Program-made: the position numbers and the translations under genes | Assembly: GCF_003260995.1 (NCBI RefSeq) | Contig: NZ_CP030040.1 | Span: 2,272,501 to 2,336,500, forward strand | DNA from: Acetobacterium sp. KB-1 | GTDB taxonomy: Bacteria; Bacillota; Clostridia; Eubacteriales; Eubacteriaceae | Length of the DNA: 64,000 bases | Direction: 5' to 3' | Shown: positions 8,483-17,106 of the stretch, piece after piece | Numbering within the stretch: the stretch's first letter is position 1 | How the letters are laid out: every line of letters starts with the position of its first letter | Notes under the pieces: model-generated | The model's input: only the letters and a program-made list of their open reading frames with translations | What the model was told of the DNA's origin: nothing | Databases searched by the model: none

Positions 8483-9231
8483 GTCTCATCCACCTCCCAA
8501 ATTTTGGTATACTTTTTATAATGACCATTTTCCAGCTTTGTAGTAATGATCTCGCCTTGATCCAAGGCCCCAAAACTCACCGGTGCAGTCAAATTGAATT
8601 TAGTGGGATCCGCCAGAACGTAGGCCGTCTTACAACGACTGAAAGCTTCCCGCTTAACCTGTGCTTCAGTCGGGTCCGGAGTACTAAAGCCCGCTTTCAC
8701 ATCAATCCCATTGGTACCAAAAAAGCCTTTTGAAAAATTATACTTGCGCAGACAACTTAATGCCTCACTTCCCACTACTGCATCAGTGATGGGTTTGATT
8801 TCACCGCCGATAATAATTGTCCGACAGCCCCTTTTACTCAGTTTTGATGCAATAACCATACCATTAGTCACATAAACAGCACTCGTTTCATTGATGGAAT
8901 CAACCATGGCCTCGGTTGTCGTTCCGGCATCAATGTAGACAAAATCATCTTTCTCAATCAATCCCGCACTGAATTGTCCAATCACCTGCTTCTCGGTCCG
9001 ATGATGATCCTCTCTGAGCACAACGTCGAACTCAGTGGCCGCAAAACGTCCGTTAATGGCTGCCGCCCCACCATGAACCTTTCGCAGTTTTTTATTTTTG
9101 TCCAGCGTTGTGAGATCCCTACGAATGGTTGATTCAGAAATATCAAGGGATTCAGACAATTCCAATACCGTCACCACTCTTTTTTCTTCAACCATTTGAA
9201 GTATTTTTGCCAACCGTTCTTCAACAATCAT
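8479..9231 (-). CDS. fruR: DeoR-family fructose operon regulator
   Basis: A 250-residue DeoR-type repressor. I place the start at 9231, which gives MIVEERLAKILQMVEEK, preceded by GAGGTG; the longer frame reaching 9303 lacks a ribosome binding site and would cover the promoter. Residues about 3-58 form the DeoR helix-turn-helix (LAKILQMVEEKRVVTVLELS... SESTIRRDLTTLDK), and the rest is the sugar-phosphate sensor domain with the YIDAGTTTEAMVD and ADPTKF motifs. By analogy with family members the likely inducer is fructose 1-phosphate. It is the first gene of the operon, so it probably regulates itself. Confidence 0.92.
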   Translation of the reverse strand: MIVEERLAKILQMVEEKRVVTVLELSESLDISESTIRRDLTTLDKNKKLRKVHGGAAAINGRFAATEFDVVLREDHHRTEKQVIGQFSAGLIEKDDFVYIDAGTTTEAMVDSINETSAVYVTNGMVIASKLSKRGCRTIIIGGEIKPITDAVVGSEALSCLRKYNFSKGFFGTNGIDVKAGFSTPDPTEAQVKREAFSRCKTAYVLADPTKFNLTAPVSFGALDQGEIITTKLENGHYKKYTKIWEVDET

Positions 9232-9250
9232 TTCCTCACCTCTTTTCAGT

Positions 9251-9279
9251 ATAATACCACCATTCCCAGTCATCGTCAA
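9251..9279 (-). promoter_or_regulatory. Promoter of the fruRKA operon
   Basis: Minus-strand TTGACG (9279-9274) and TATTAT (9256-9251) are 17 bp apart and lie directly upstream of the fruR ribosome binding site. I did not find a convincing DeoR operator repeat here. Confidence 0.7.
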
Positions 9280-9387
9280 CCATTTTATTTCACATTTAGT
9301 CATTTATAATCAAAAACGCGCAATTGCACCTCTTTTTTACTTGATTTAATTGTTTACTGATTTATTACCCACTTTTTCTTTGCAAAT

Positions 9388-9421
9388 CAAAAGGAGATAG
9401 AATTTTTTCTTCTATCTCCTA
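9388..9421 (-). terminator. Intrinsic terminator of the sensor-kinase operon
   Basis: AGGAGATAGAA and TTCTATCTCCT form a perfect 11-bp stem 20 bp past the stop of the kinase gene, followed on the minus strand by TTTTGATTTG. Confidence 0.8.
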
Positions 9422-9442
9422 AATGTTTCCATATTCACTTAT

Positions 9443-11551
9443 TTATTCGGCCAGCGGTAAAATGATCGCAGCTTTAAAAAGATCGCCATCAATTTCCAGT
9501 TTCAGTTCACCCTGCTGGATTGTCATTAAGTCCTTGGCAATGGCCAGCCCTAAACCACTGCCTTCACTGTTTCTGGTTTCATCACCGCGCTTAAATCGTT
9601 CCATCAGTTCTTCTGGTGAAATATTTAAGGGTTGGGCTGAGACATTTTTAAAAACAACCGTGCCCGTTTTATTTTCGTCACATTTTGAAAACTCAATGTA
9701 TACCCGAGATTCTTTTTGAGCATATTTCAAAATATTAAAAAGCAGGTTTTCGATGACCCGCCAGATCAGACGACCATCTGCCGTGACAACAAAAAGATCC
9801 TTGGGATATTGGGTAATAAACTCAAGCTGTGACTTTGACAGTTCTTCTTCCATCTCACCCAACCCCTGGGTCATCAGCATTTCCATATCGACGGCCTGAA
9901 ACTCAACTTCGACATTCCCCGATGAAGCTTTCGCCGCTTCAAATAAATCATCGGTCAGCACTTTCAGGCGGTGAGCCTTATTTTCCAGGATATCTAAATA
10001 TTTCTGATTTTCCTCTGAATCCAGCTTTCCATTTTTTAACAGATCAATGGATGTGATAATCGATGTCAGCGGGGTTCTAATATCGTGGGATACATTGGTC
10101 AGCAACTCGGTTTTTAACCGTTGGCTCTTTACCTCTTCGGATACGGCCAGGGAAATGCCATCGCCAATGGCATTAATCCCTTCGGCCAATTCTCCTAACG
10201 CACCCTCAAAGCCAGTCAGTTTGTAGTCAACCTCGCCATTTTTGATTCGTTCCAGTCCATCCAGAATGCCGTCATACTTCTTCGCTTTTTTACCACCCAG
10301 ATAAAGCAGGTAAATAATGCAGATAAACGAGCAAATGCCAAGAATTGGCACCTGTACGGACAGAGCCAGAACCACCAGCAGAATAGCCCAAAACATAAAT
10401 CGTTTCACAGTCGGGGATCCTTTCATAACATCATTGTAATAGAGGGTTATTTTCTTGAATTGGTTTTTTATAAATTTCCATATTTGTTTAGTCAGTTTGA
10501 GTAATAATAACCGTTGCCAAAAACTGCCATCTTTTAAAATTCGCACCAGCGACAATAAAAAGTTTAGTCCTAAAGCGGCACCTACGGCAAAGAGCATGAT
10601 CATAACCGCCCTGGGGAAATTTTGATCATAGAAAAATACAATCGCTGCAATGACCAGGGTTTCCACACCCAGCAACAATAAAAAATGAGCATCAATCCAG
10701 AATGCGTCGATTGGTAAAAGGTGAATCCCGACCACTTCTTTTTTTTGCCCGGCTGAAATACAAGCTAGCAGCGCACAAATGGCCGCCAGAATAAAAAACA
10801 ATACAAAAATGCTTATCAGCCAGATAAATTGTAACCGTTCGGCCTGATACCCGACTTCTCGTTGAGCGATATAGGCATCATCAAATCCGATGGTTACAAT
10901 AAAATCTGGTTGAGCGGCATAGTCTAAGCTTTCATACTGATCCAGATTAGGCAGGCTGGACGAAACCGCCCCCTTATTATAGGTGAAATTTACCCGTCGA
11001 TTAAGCAGGTCATCCTGGGCGACGTCTTTGGGTTGACTGTTTTTAACACCCTGCCGCTCAATAACATAGGATAATCCCAGGGTTTGTTCCAGTTCTTTTT
11101 TTAATCGTTCATACCGATAGAGACTCTCATTAATCAGCTGCTTTTTTTTCGCCTCCAGCTTGTCCGCGTAGGGTTCCCAGAAAACCGGATCATCCAGCAT
11201 CTGCTGTTCGGTTGAGACACCCATATTTTCCGGATAGTAAATATCCTGTTCTGCTAATAAAGCCCATTTATAATCCTCTAACGCGGTCGTGTCAATCGCG
11301 TTTCCGGCACGAATATTTTCTTCACTTTGGTAGAAATTATAAACCCGATCGATCCGATCATAGGCGGTCAGCACCTTATTCCCCAGCTCGTCACTCTCCA
11401 GATAATTGTTCGTATTCGCCGTATAATCCCAATTAAACCAGTAGGCTTCAAATAAAGCCGCAAAACTGAGGGTTATAAAGACCACCGCCAAAATTGAACA
11501 GGTAATTTTAAATTTCTGATTAGTCCCGATAGTTTTCAATTTTGTAGCCAA
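9443..11551 (-). CDS. Sensor histidine kinase, multi-pass
   Basis: A 702-residue membrane kinase. One N-terminal helix (about residues 14-37) is followed by a roughly 200-residue outer domain and then several membrane helices between about 240 and 415. The kinase core has the HisKA phosphorylation box (LLTNVSHDIRTPLTSI), an N-box (IENLLFNILKYAQ) and the G-box GSGLGLAIAKDL. It overlaps the end of the response-regulator gene by 32 bases, so the two are co-translated. The multi-pass sensor resembles clostridial kinases paired with VanR/OmpR regulators; the signal is not evident. No transporter or target gene lies beside the pair. Confidence 0.85.
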   Translation of the reverse strand: MATKLKTIGTNQKFKITCSILAVVFITLSFAALFEAYWFNWDYTANTNNYLESDELGNKVLTAYDRIDRVYNFYQSEENIRAGNAIDTTALEDYKWALLAEQDIYYPENMGVSTEQQMLDDPVFWEPYADKLEAKKKQLINESLYRYERLKKELEQTLGLSYVIERQGVKNSQPKDVAQDDLLNRRVNFTYNKGAVSSSLPNLDQYESLDYAAQPDFIVTIGFDDAYIAQREVGYQAERLQFIWLISIFVLFFILAAICALLACISAGQKKEVVGIHLLPIDAFWIDAHFLLLLGVETLVIAAIVFFYDQNFPRAVMIMLFAVGAALGLNFLLSLVRILKDGSFWQRLLLLKLTKQIWKFIKNQFKKITLYYNDVMKGSPTVKRFMFWAILLVVLALSVQVPILGICSFICIIYLLYLGGKKAKKYDGILDGLERIKNGEVDYKLTGFEGALGELAEGINAIGDGISLAVSEEVKSQRLKTELLTNVSHDIRTPLTSIITSIDLLKNGKLDSEENQKYLDILENKAHRLKVLTDDLFEAAKASSGNVEVEFQAVDMEMLMTQGLGEMEEELSKSQLEFITQYPKDLFVVTADGRLIWRVIENLLFNILKYAQKESRVYIEFSKCDENKTGTVVFKNVSAQPLNISPEELMERFKRGDETRNSEGSGLGLAIAKDLMTIQQGELKLEIDGDLFKAAIILPLAE

Positions 11552-12212
11552 TGCCCCACACCACCTTTAAATATTTCGGTTCTTTTGGGTTAATTTCAAT
11601 CTTTTCGCGAATCCGCCGAATATGGACGGCCACGGTGTTGTCCGAATTATAAGCCGGTTCTTCCCAGACGTTCTCATAAATTTGGTCAATGGAAAAAACC
11701 TTTCCTTTCTCTGACATCAAAAAAAGCATGATCTTGTACTCTACCGGCGTCAATTTCACCTCTTCGCCATCCACCGTCAAACGCTTATAGTCATCTTCCA
11801 GAACCAGGCCACCCGTACAATAGGTACCCACTTTTTCCGGACATCCGCCCAGGGTGTTGTAGCGTCTTAGTTGCGACTTAACCCGGGCGATGACCTCCAT
11901 GGGATTAAAGGGTTTGCTAATATAATCATCACCACCCATGGTTAAACCCATAATTTTGTCATTATCTTCGGTTTTTGCTGATAGAAAGATGATTGGGATA
12001 TTTTTTGTCTCTCTTATTTTCATCGTGGCCCGAAGGCCATCCATTTCTGGCATCATCACATCCATAATGATCAATTGGACCTCCTCTTTTTCTACCAGAG
12101 CGATGGCTTCTTTTCCTGTATAAGCTTTTAAAATCGTATACCCTTCATTTTTTAAATAAAGTTCCAGGGCTTCAACGATTTCTTTTTCATCATCACATAT
12201 TAAAATACTCAT
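11520..12212 (-). CDS. OmpR-family response regulator
   Basis: A 230-residue regulator with an N-terminal receiver domain (acidic pocket at DDE near residue 7; phospho-acceptor in LIIMDVMMPEMDG; K in FISKPF-like ISKPFNP) and a C-terminal winged-helix DNA-binding domain (LTPVEYKIMLFL, NTVAVHIRRIREKIE, KVVWGIGYKIE). It is the first gene of a pair with the kinase that follows and should be phosphorylated by it. The closest style is VanR-like. Target genes cannot be named from the context. Confidence 0.9.
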   Translation of the reverse strand: MSILICDDEKEIVEALELYLKNEGYTILKAYTGKEAIALVEKEEVQLIIMDVMMPEMDGLRATMKIRETKNIPIIFLSAKTEDNDKIMGLTMGGDDYISKPFNPMEVIARVKSQLRRYNTLGGCPEKVGTYCTGGLVLEDDYKRLTVDGEEVKLTPVEYKIMLFLMSEKGKVFSIDQIYENVWEEPAYNSDNTVAVHIRRIREKIEINPKEPKYLKVVWGIGYKIENYRD

Positions 12213-12336
12213 TATCTTAGCTTCCGCCTTTCTGTTTCATTCTGGTTTAACTTTAACACAAACTTCTGTCAAAACAACGCCGAATTTCCTTAAGAAATTC
12301 TTACAATCAAACCCTTTGTTCTCCGACTCCCAATCA

Positions 12337-12370
12337 CAAAAAAAGACAGCATCCATTGGATTGCTGCCCT
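12337..12370 (-). terminator. Terminator of the TetR gene
   Basis: A GGCAGCAATCC / GGATGCTGTC imperfect hairpin lies 10 bp past the tetR stop and is followed on the minus strand by seven T. The rest of the gap to the regulator at 12212 holds no gene I can see. Confidence 0.75.
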
Positions 12371-12380
12371 TAAAATCGTC

Positions 12381-13028
12381 CTAGATTAAAAATTTAATAT
12401 CTTCTGGTTTGTTTTTATTTGAGAATTCAAAGCCCTGCTGAATCGTATTTTCGATCATTTCGCCATCCAGATTCATCAGTCTGAATAAATTTCGGATAAA
12501 GAAATAAATCATTGCCCGGCTGGTAAACTTGATGTTCTTTTCATAAAAATCGATAAAAAGCTCTTTTCGAGCCCCGTATTCTGAACGGGCAATCACTTCC
12601 AGATCGGCCTCAATATAGTTCTTGTTGAGAAAATCCAGACAGGACCGATTGAGGGTATTGGTAATATTGGTTCGTCCGTGGGGATTCACATTTTTAACCA
12701 GCACCTCATAATAAAGGGTTTTATTATGTTCATCGTTTAAGATCGCTTCATAATACAGCACCAGGGAATAACAATACTTGGTATAAAGATTAAGATTCTC
12801 AGATACCGATGAGACATAATCGTACAATGCCAAAAAGAAAACATTGTAGATATCGGTAATCATATCGTCTTTCTTTTTATAATAATAAGTAATGGTTCCC
12901 AGCTTGACATCAGCGTGATCCGCAATGTCCTGGATACCGGTTTTATTATAACCGTTCTCGTAGAATAAAACCTTTGCTGTTGTGATGATATTGCTCTTTG
13001 TTTGGATTCCTTTTCTTGACGTTGCCAT
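12381..13028 (-). CDS. TetR/AcrR family transcriptional regulator
   Basis: A 215-residue protein with a TetR-type N-terminal helix-turn-helix (about residues 14-60: ENGYNKTGIQDIADHADVK followed by LGTITYYYKKKDDM) and a divergent C-terminal helical ligand domain. The start ATG is preceded by AGGAAAGG. It is a single gene between its own terminator and the ACT/PaaK operon, so its target is unclear; the paaK operon directly upstream is one candidate, though that operon is already under a T-box. Confidence 0.85.
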   Translation of the reverse strand: MATSRKGIQTKSNIITTAKVLFYENGYNKTGIQDIADHADVKLGTITYYYKKKDDMITDIYNVFFLALYDYVSSVSENLNLYTKYCYSLVLYYEAILNDEHNKTLYYEVLVKNVNPHGRTNITNTLNRSCLDFLNKNYIEADLEVIARSEYGARKELFIDFYEKNIKFTSRAMIYFFIRNLFRLMNLDGEMIENTIQQGFEFSNKNKPEDIKFLI

Positions 13029-13156
13029 GGTTTGCCTTTCCTGTATAAATCATTTTATTAGTTACATTTAATTCATACCTTTGATCTTACGAAAAGTTTT
13101 GCGGAATGTCAATAGTAAAATAGCCAAAAGTTTCTAATTTACCCTAAATCGATCAA

Positions 13157-13594
13157 TTATTTCAGTAATAAGGTTTCCCGATCCAAAAGATTCACCTCTT
13201 TCACCTTCTCCAGGGTTTTTATCGCTTTTTGTTTGACCTCATCTTCAACCCGAATGATAATAATAGCATTGTCGGTTTTTTTCGGCAGGAAGGAGTAGGC
13301 ATAGATAATATTTATTTTTGCCTGAGTCAGAGCATCCACCAGGGTACTTAATCCGCCGGGATCATCAGAAATCTCAGCCGCTAAAACCGGTGTAACCGTG
13401 GTGATAATATCATTTTTTTTAAGCACCTCAATTCCTTTTTCGGTTTCTTGCAAAATCAGTCGCACAATCCCAAAGTCGGTAGCATCAGCAATATTTAGTG
13501 ACCGAATATTGATCTTATTATCGGCCAGAATTTTGAGGATATGATTGAGTCGGCCTTCATGGTTCTCGATGAAAATGGAAACTTGTCGTATCAT
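13157..13594 (-). CDS. Tandem ACT-domain protein
   Basis: A 145-residue protein made of two ACT domains (about residues 3-70, MIRQVSIFIENHEGRLNHI, and 72-140). ACT domains bind amino acids, often as regulatory modules. The gene follows paaK by 11 bases and is read with it under a T-box leader. Small ACT proteins paired with phenylacetate-CoA ligase are common in Clostridia and archaea, and probably sense an aromatic amino acid or its breakdown product. That role is inference from the pairing. Confidence 0.82.
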   Translation of the reverse strand: MIRQVSIFIENHEGRLNHILKILADNKINIRSLNIADATDFGIVRLILQETEKGIEVLKKNDIITTVTPVLAAEISDDPGGLSTLVDALTQAKINIIYAYSFLPKKTDNAIIIIRVEDEVKQKAIKTLEKVKEVNLLDRETLLLK

Positions 13595-13605
13595 TTTTTC
13601 TTCTC

Positions 13606-14904
13606 CTAAATCTTTCTTAAATCGACAACCCGTTGGCTTTTTCCTTCGCTTCGGGGAAGGCTCTTGGGTTCTACCAGCGCTACCTTGGCGCTAATGCCAA
13701 TGGTTGACAAAATCCGTTCTCTGATCCGTTTTTCCAGATTCTCCAGATTGCTGATTCGATCCGAGAACAAGGCTTCACTGAGCTCTACTTTAATTTCTAA
13801 GGTATCCAAGGAGCCGTCTCGTCTGACGACCAATTGATAATGGGGTTCCACTTCACCAATTTCTAATAACACGCTTTCAATCTGGGTCGGAAAGACATTG
13901 ACGCCACGGATAATTAGCATATCATCGGAGCGTCCCTGGAGTCGACTGATGCGCAAGTGGGTTCGTCCACAGGCACAGGGCTCCGGTTTGATGGTGGTAA
14001 TATCCCGGGTGCGGTAACGCAGAATCGGAATCCCCTCTTTGGTAATGGTGGTGATCACCAGTTCGCCCTGTTCACCATAAGGCAGCACCGCTAATGTTAC
14101 AGGATCAATAATTTCCGGAATAAAGTGATCTTCCCAGACATGAAGACCATCCTGAGCTTCGCATTCAATGGCAACCCCCGGCCCCATAATTTCCGATAAA
14201 CCATAAATATCAAAGGCTCTAATTTTTAGTTTTTTCTCAATTTCTTTGCGGATGTTTTCTGACCAGGGTTCGGCTCCAAAAATACCAGCCCGAATCTTCA
14301 GGCTGGCCGGATCAATTCCCGACTCCGCCAACACCTCTGCTAAATAAATAGCATAAGATGGGGTGCATGTCAATATGGTTGAGCCAAAATCTTGCATAAT
14401 CATAATCTGTTTTGCCGTATTTCCGCCAGAGATCGGAATAATTGATGCACCCAGTCGTTCCGCTCCATAATGCACCCCCAAACCACCGGTAAATAACCCA
14501 TAACCATAGGCATTCTGAATCACTGAATGAGGACCGGCACCGGCTGCGACCAGGCAGCGAGCCATCAGTTCCGACCACATCGATATATCATTTCTGGTAT
14601 ATCCCACTACCGTCGGTTTACCGGTGGTGCCGGACGAGGCATGGATGCGAACAATCTGTTCCAGTGGTACGGTAAAAAGGCCATAGGGGTAATTATCCCG
14701 TAAATCAACCTTGGTTGTAAAGGGAAGTTTTTGAAGATCATCCAGTGATTTTATATCTTCTGGCATTAACCCGTTTTCCTGAAATTTGTTACGGTAAAAG
14801 GGAACATCATGATAGATCCGATTGACCATTTTCTTTAATCGTTCCAATTGCAGTTCCTGTAAATTTTCTCTTGGCATGCATTCGTAGCTCTTATTCCAGT
14901 ACAT
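13606..14904 (-). CDS. paaK: Phenylacetate-CoA ligase (AMP-forming)
   Basis: A 432-residue adenylate-forming enzyme that joins CoA to phenylacetate or a related aryl acid with ATP. I place the start at 14904 ([15 protein letters not shown]) because GGAGG lies right before it; a longer frame to 15009 runs into the T-box. Seen motifs are the phosphate loop [16 protein letters not shown], the [13 protein letters not shown] adenylation motif, YRTRDI, and a C-terminal [11 protein letters not shown] hinge. It is followed by a tandem ACT protein. In anaerobes such enzymes work with ferredoxin oxidoreductases on aryl-pyruvates, but none is in this window. Control by a T-box ties it to the level of one amino acid. 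Confidence 0.92.
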   Translation of the reverse strand: MYWNKSYECMPRENLQELQLERLKKMVNRIYHDVPFYRNKFQENGLMPEDIKSLDDLQKLPFTTKVDLRDNYPYGLFTVPLEQIVRIHASSGTTGKPTVVGYTRNDISMWSELMARCLVAAGAGPHSVIQNAYGYGLFTGGLGVHYGAERLGASIIPISGGNTAKQIMIMQDFGSTILTCTPSYAIYLAEVLAESGIDPASLKIRAGIFGAEPWSENIRKEIEKKLKIRAFDIYGLSEIMGPGVAIECEAQDGLHVWEDHFIPEIIDPVTLAVLPYGEQGELVITTITKEGIPILRYRTRDITTIKPEPCACGRTHLRISRLQGRSDDMLIIRGVNVFPTQIESVLLEIGEVEPHYQLVVRRDGSLDTLEIKVELSEALFSDRISNLENLEKRIRERILSTIGISAKVALVEPKSLPRSEGKSQRVVDLRKI

Positions 14905-14956
14905 CTTTTCCTCCAAAATTTTCTTTTTAATTTTCTTTCTAATTCTATTGCCATGC

Positions 14957-14995
14957 AAATAAAAAGACCCGTCCTTATTGAAAAGGACGAGTCTG
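14957..14995 (-). terminator. T-box terminator
   Basis: GACTCGTCCTT and AAGGACGGGTC form a long stem followed on the minus strand by TTTTTATTTG. The T-box sequence just upstream can pair with its 5' side as antiterminator. Confidence 0.9.
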
Positions 14996-15258
14996 ACTCG
15001 CGGTACCACCTAATTTGATTAGTTACTAATCCACCTTTGTAGAACAGGACTTCTAACCATCCCGTTCTTACTCTTGCTAACGGCGAGCAACACCGGATCT
15101 GCCTAATAAGTCTGCAAATAGATTATTCACACCCATTCAGCCAATCAACTCCTGAGGGAACTTCACTCCCGTCATTGCCATTGGCTTCCAGCCTTACCAA
15201 CTCTCTGAAGACGCCAACGGAAATTACTTTCCTCATTCACAGTTTTTAATCATTTGAA
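14957..15258 (-). promoter_or_regulatory. T-box leader upstream of paaK
   Basis: The minus strand carries the T-box core AGGTGGTACCGCG (15010-14998), the Stem I AGTAA and AGAGAGTTGG motifs, and a terminator hairpin. T-box RNAs read the charge of one tRNA and permit transcription when it is uncharged. The base of Stem I pairs CTGTGAATG with TATTTGCAG, which places the specifier region near GAATAATC at 15127-15120; this would give AAT (Asn) or ATC (Ile). A TGG (Trp) codon sits ten bases upstream in CTGAATGGG. I could not settle which is read. Confidence 0.92.
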
Positions 15259-15259
15259 T

Positions 15260-15289
15260 TATTATATTACTAACCGCAAAATAATGTCA
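15260..15289 (-). promoter_or_regulatory. Promoter of the T-box-paaK transcript
   Basis: Minus-strand TTGACA (15289-15284) and TATAAT (15265-15260) with an 18-bp spacer, directly before the T-box Stem I. Confidence 0.82.
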
Positions 15290-15437
15290 AGATTTTTTTA
15301 GACCAGCCGACTCAACGGTCTTATTTAAAACCCCAGGAACTAGCCGAAACGTATGGATATTGCTAAAAACATATGATAGGATTAGAGTGGCTAAATTTTT
15401 CAGCAGGTAAATCTTGATGATTGACCAGGAGGTTACT

Positions 15438-16274
15438 ATGGACACGATTCTTATCTCACTTCACTCAATTTCTAAATATTTCGGAAAAAAATTAATCCTA
15501 AACAATATTAATCTGACGATCACAAAAAAATCCGCCCTCGCTTTAATGGGCCCCAATGGCAGTGGTAAAAGCACCCTGCTCAAACTAATCGGTGGTCTAT
15601 CAATAATTTCTTCCGGCTCCCGTGACTCTGCGCCACAACTTAAAATAGCTTACATCCCGGAGAATTTTCCCAAAATTGATTTAACTCCCGAAGAATTTAT
15701 TAATTCAACGGGTTTGATCGGCGGTTTAGCACCTAAACAAGTCACCACCCGCATGACAGAGTTATTTCAGGCCTTTCAGATGGAAGACATGGGCGCTGTT
15801 CCGATCAAACATCTTTCCAAAGGCACAATCCAGAAGGTCGCCGTTATCCAGGCTTTGCTTACACCCCCCGACGTCTTACTGCTGGATGAACCATTATCCG
15901 GTCAGGATATCCAATCGCAAAAATTATTTATCCGCATGGTTCAAAAGCTGCATCAACAAGGTGTGGCAACGATCATGTCCTGTCATGAGCGTTTTCTCGT
16001 TAAACAACTGGCTCACTCCGCCTACGAACTATTAGATCATCAGTTAATACCAATGGATTTATCCGGCTTAAAGGAAATAAAATATGATCTGATGATTTTT
16101 GAAGCACTGGCCAAATCAGCGATTGATCCAGCGCTACAGACTTTAATTGAGCAGGCAGAATGGGATCATAACCGTCTAAAACTGATTGTTTCAAGGGATC
16201 AGAGTGACGTTGTTTTAAAGGAGCTGTTAAAACAAAAGTTTAAACTGCGAACCATGGAAGGGATAAGCCAATGA
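15438..16274 (+). CDS. ABC transporter ATP-binding protein
   Basis: A 278-residue ATPase. The start at 15438 (MDTILISLHSISKYFG) is set by AGGAGG 6 bases upstream; the frame extends further but without a second site. Walker A is GPNGSGKSTLL, the signature is LSKGTIQKVAVIQALL (an unusual LSKGT rather than LSGGQ), and Walker B is VLLLDEPLSGQD. It overlaps the next gene, a membrane protein, by 4 bases (ATGA), so the two form an ABC-2-like exporter. The substrate is unknown. The partner gene appears frameshifted. Confidence 0.9.
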   Translation: MDTILISLHSISKYFGKKLILNNINLTITKKSALALMGPNGSGKSTLLKLIGGLSIISSGSRDSAPQLKIAYIPENFPKIDLTPEEFINSTGLIGGLAPKQVTTRMTELFQAFQMEDMGAVPIKHLSKGTIQKVAVIQALLTPPDVLLLDEPLSGQDIQSQKLFIRMVQKLHQQGVATIMSCHERFLVKQLAHSAYELLDHQLIPMDLSGLKEIKYDLMIFEALAKSAIDPALQTLIEQAEWDHNRLKLIVSRDQSDVVLKELLKQKFKLRTMEGISQ

Positions 16275-16861
16275 AGAATTTGTTAGTTTATCACTTTAAA
16301 ACCTATCTCAAATCCTATAAATTACTGCTCCCCTTTTTAATCTACCTGATCTATTTATTTACCGCTTACGGGATCATGCCCTTTTCCATTGTTTCCAGTT
16401 TTTCCGAATCGGCCGGTGTTCTTTTCTTTATCATGGCCTATGTCGGTTTCAGCTACGCTGAACTTGAAAATCCGATTACCGAACAGCTAGTTTTGCTAAG
16501 GATCAATAACGACACTCTTTATTACCTGAGCCGACTGACCATGCTGCTGATTATTGGCGTTGTTATGAGTATCATTGGCATCTTGTATCCGCTGGTTTTA
16601 AATGTTATCAACAACAATCACTTATTTACCCGCAATTTACAGTTTGAAGATGTAGCGATCGGACTTTCCCTTCATTGTTTAATGGCCTTTTTAGGGGCCA
16701 TGACCGGTTCATTTTTTCATCCCCGAATTATCCGAAACCGAAAAATGGCCGTGCTGCTGTTGTTCTTTGTTGCTGTCATGGGGATATCAAAGGGCGCCCT
16801 GGCCGATTATTTTCCCCAAACCCCCCCGCTTGATCGCCTGGGTTTTCCCGCCTGTTTTTGA
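16271..16861 (+). CDS. ABC transporter membrane protein, interrupted by frameshift
   Basis: A 196-residue frame with about five hydrophobic segments (LLLPFLIYLIYLFTAYGIM, SAGVLFFIMAYVGFSYAEL, LTMLLIIGVVMSIIGILYPL, IGLSLHCLMAFLGAMTGSFF, MAVLLLFFVAVMGISKG). It is translationally coupled to the ATPase. The frame ends shortly after a run of seven C at 16821-16827; with six C the reading continues into a further 55 or so residues with another membrane segment. The full protein would then be about 240 residues. Either the gene is broken or switched off in this cell line, or the C-run was misread. Confidence 0.75.
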   Translation: MKNLLVYHFKTYLKSYKLLLPFLIYLIYLFTAYGIMPFSIVSSFSESAGVLFFIMAYVGFSYAELENPITEQLVLLRINNDTLYYLSRLTMLLIIGVVMSIIGILYPLVLNVINNNHLFTRNLQFEDVAIGLSLHCLMAFLGAMTGSFFHPRIIRNRKMAVLLLFFVAVMGISKGALADYFPQTPPLDRLGFPACF

Positions 16862-16994
16862 TATCCTCGCCGCATTTACCGGCCTGGAGTTTTTCAGCCT
16901 CCCGGCCATGGCATTACCCGTTGCCCTAACCATCATTTATGGGTTCGTTTTAATAATTGGTCAAATCGAACTTTTAAAACGCGCTAAATTCTAG
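16828..16994 (+). pseudogene. Displaced C-terminal part of the ABC membrane protein
   Basis: In the frame left after the C-run the sequence encodes RLIAWVFPPVFDILAAFTG followed by a hydrophobic helix (ALPVALTIIYGFVLIIG) and a basic end. This completes the permease started at 16271. It has no ribosome binding site of its own. Confidence 0.6.
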
Positions 16995-17037
16995 ACCCCT
17001 GGTATCTCAAAACGCGCTGTTGCTAAACAAATTCTGA

Positions 17038-17077
17038 AAAAGCCCATCAAAAGATTTCACTTCTGATGGGCTTTCGT
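17038..17077. terminator. Bidirectional terminator between the ABC exporter and cobT
   Basis: AAAGCCCATCA and TGATGGGCTTT form a stem with T-tracts on both sides, so it can end both the plus-strand ABC operon and the minus-strand cobT transcript. Confidence 0.85.
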
Positions 17078-17106
17078 GTTATTGATTTAATTCTTGGATT
17101 TTATTC

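Noticed and set aside
12381-13028. TetR gene as part of the paaK operon
   Set aside because: A gap of about 130 bp without a shared signal and a separate terminator suggest it is its own unit, though co-transcription by read-through is possible.
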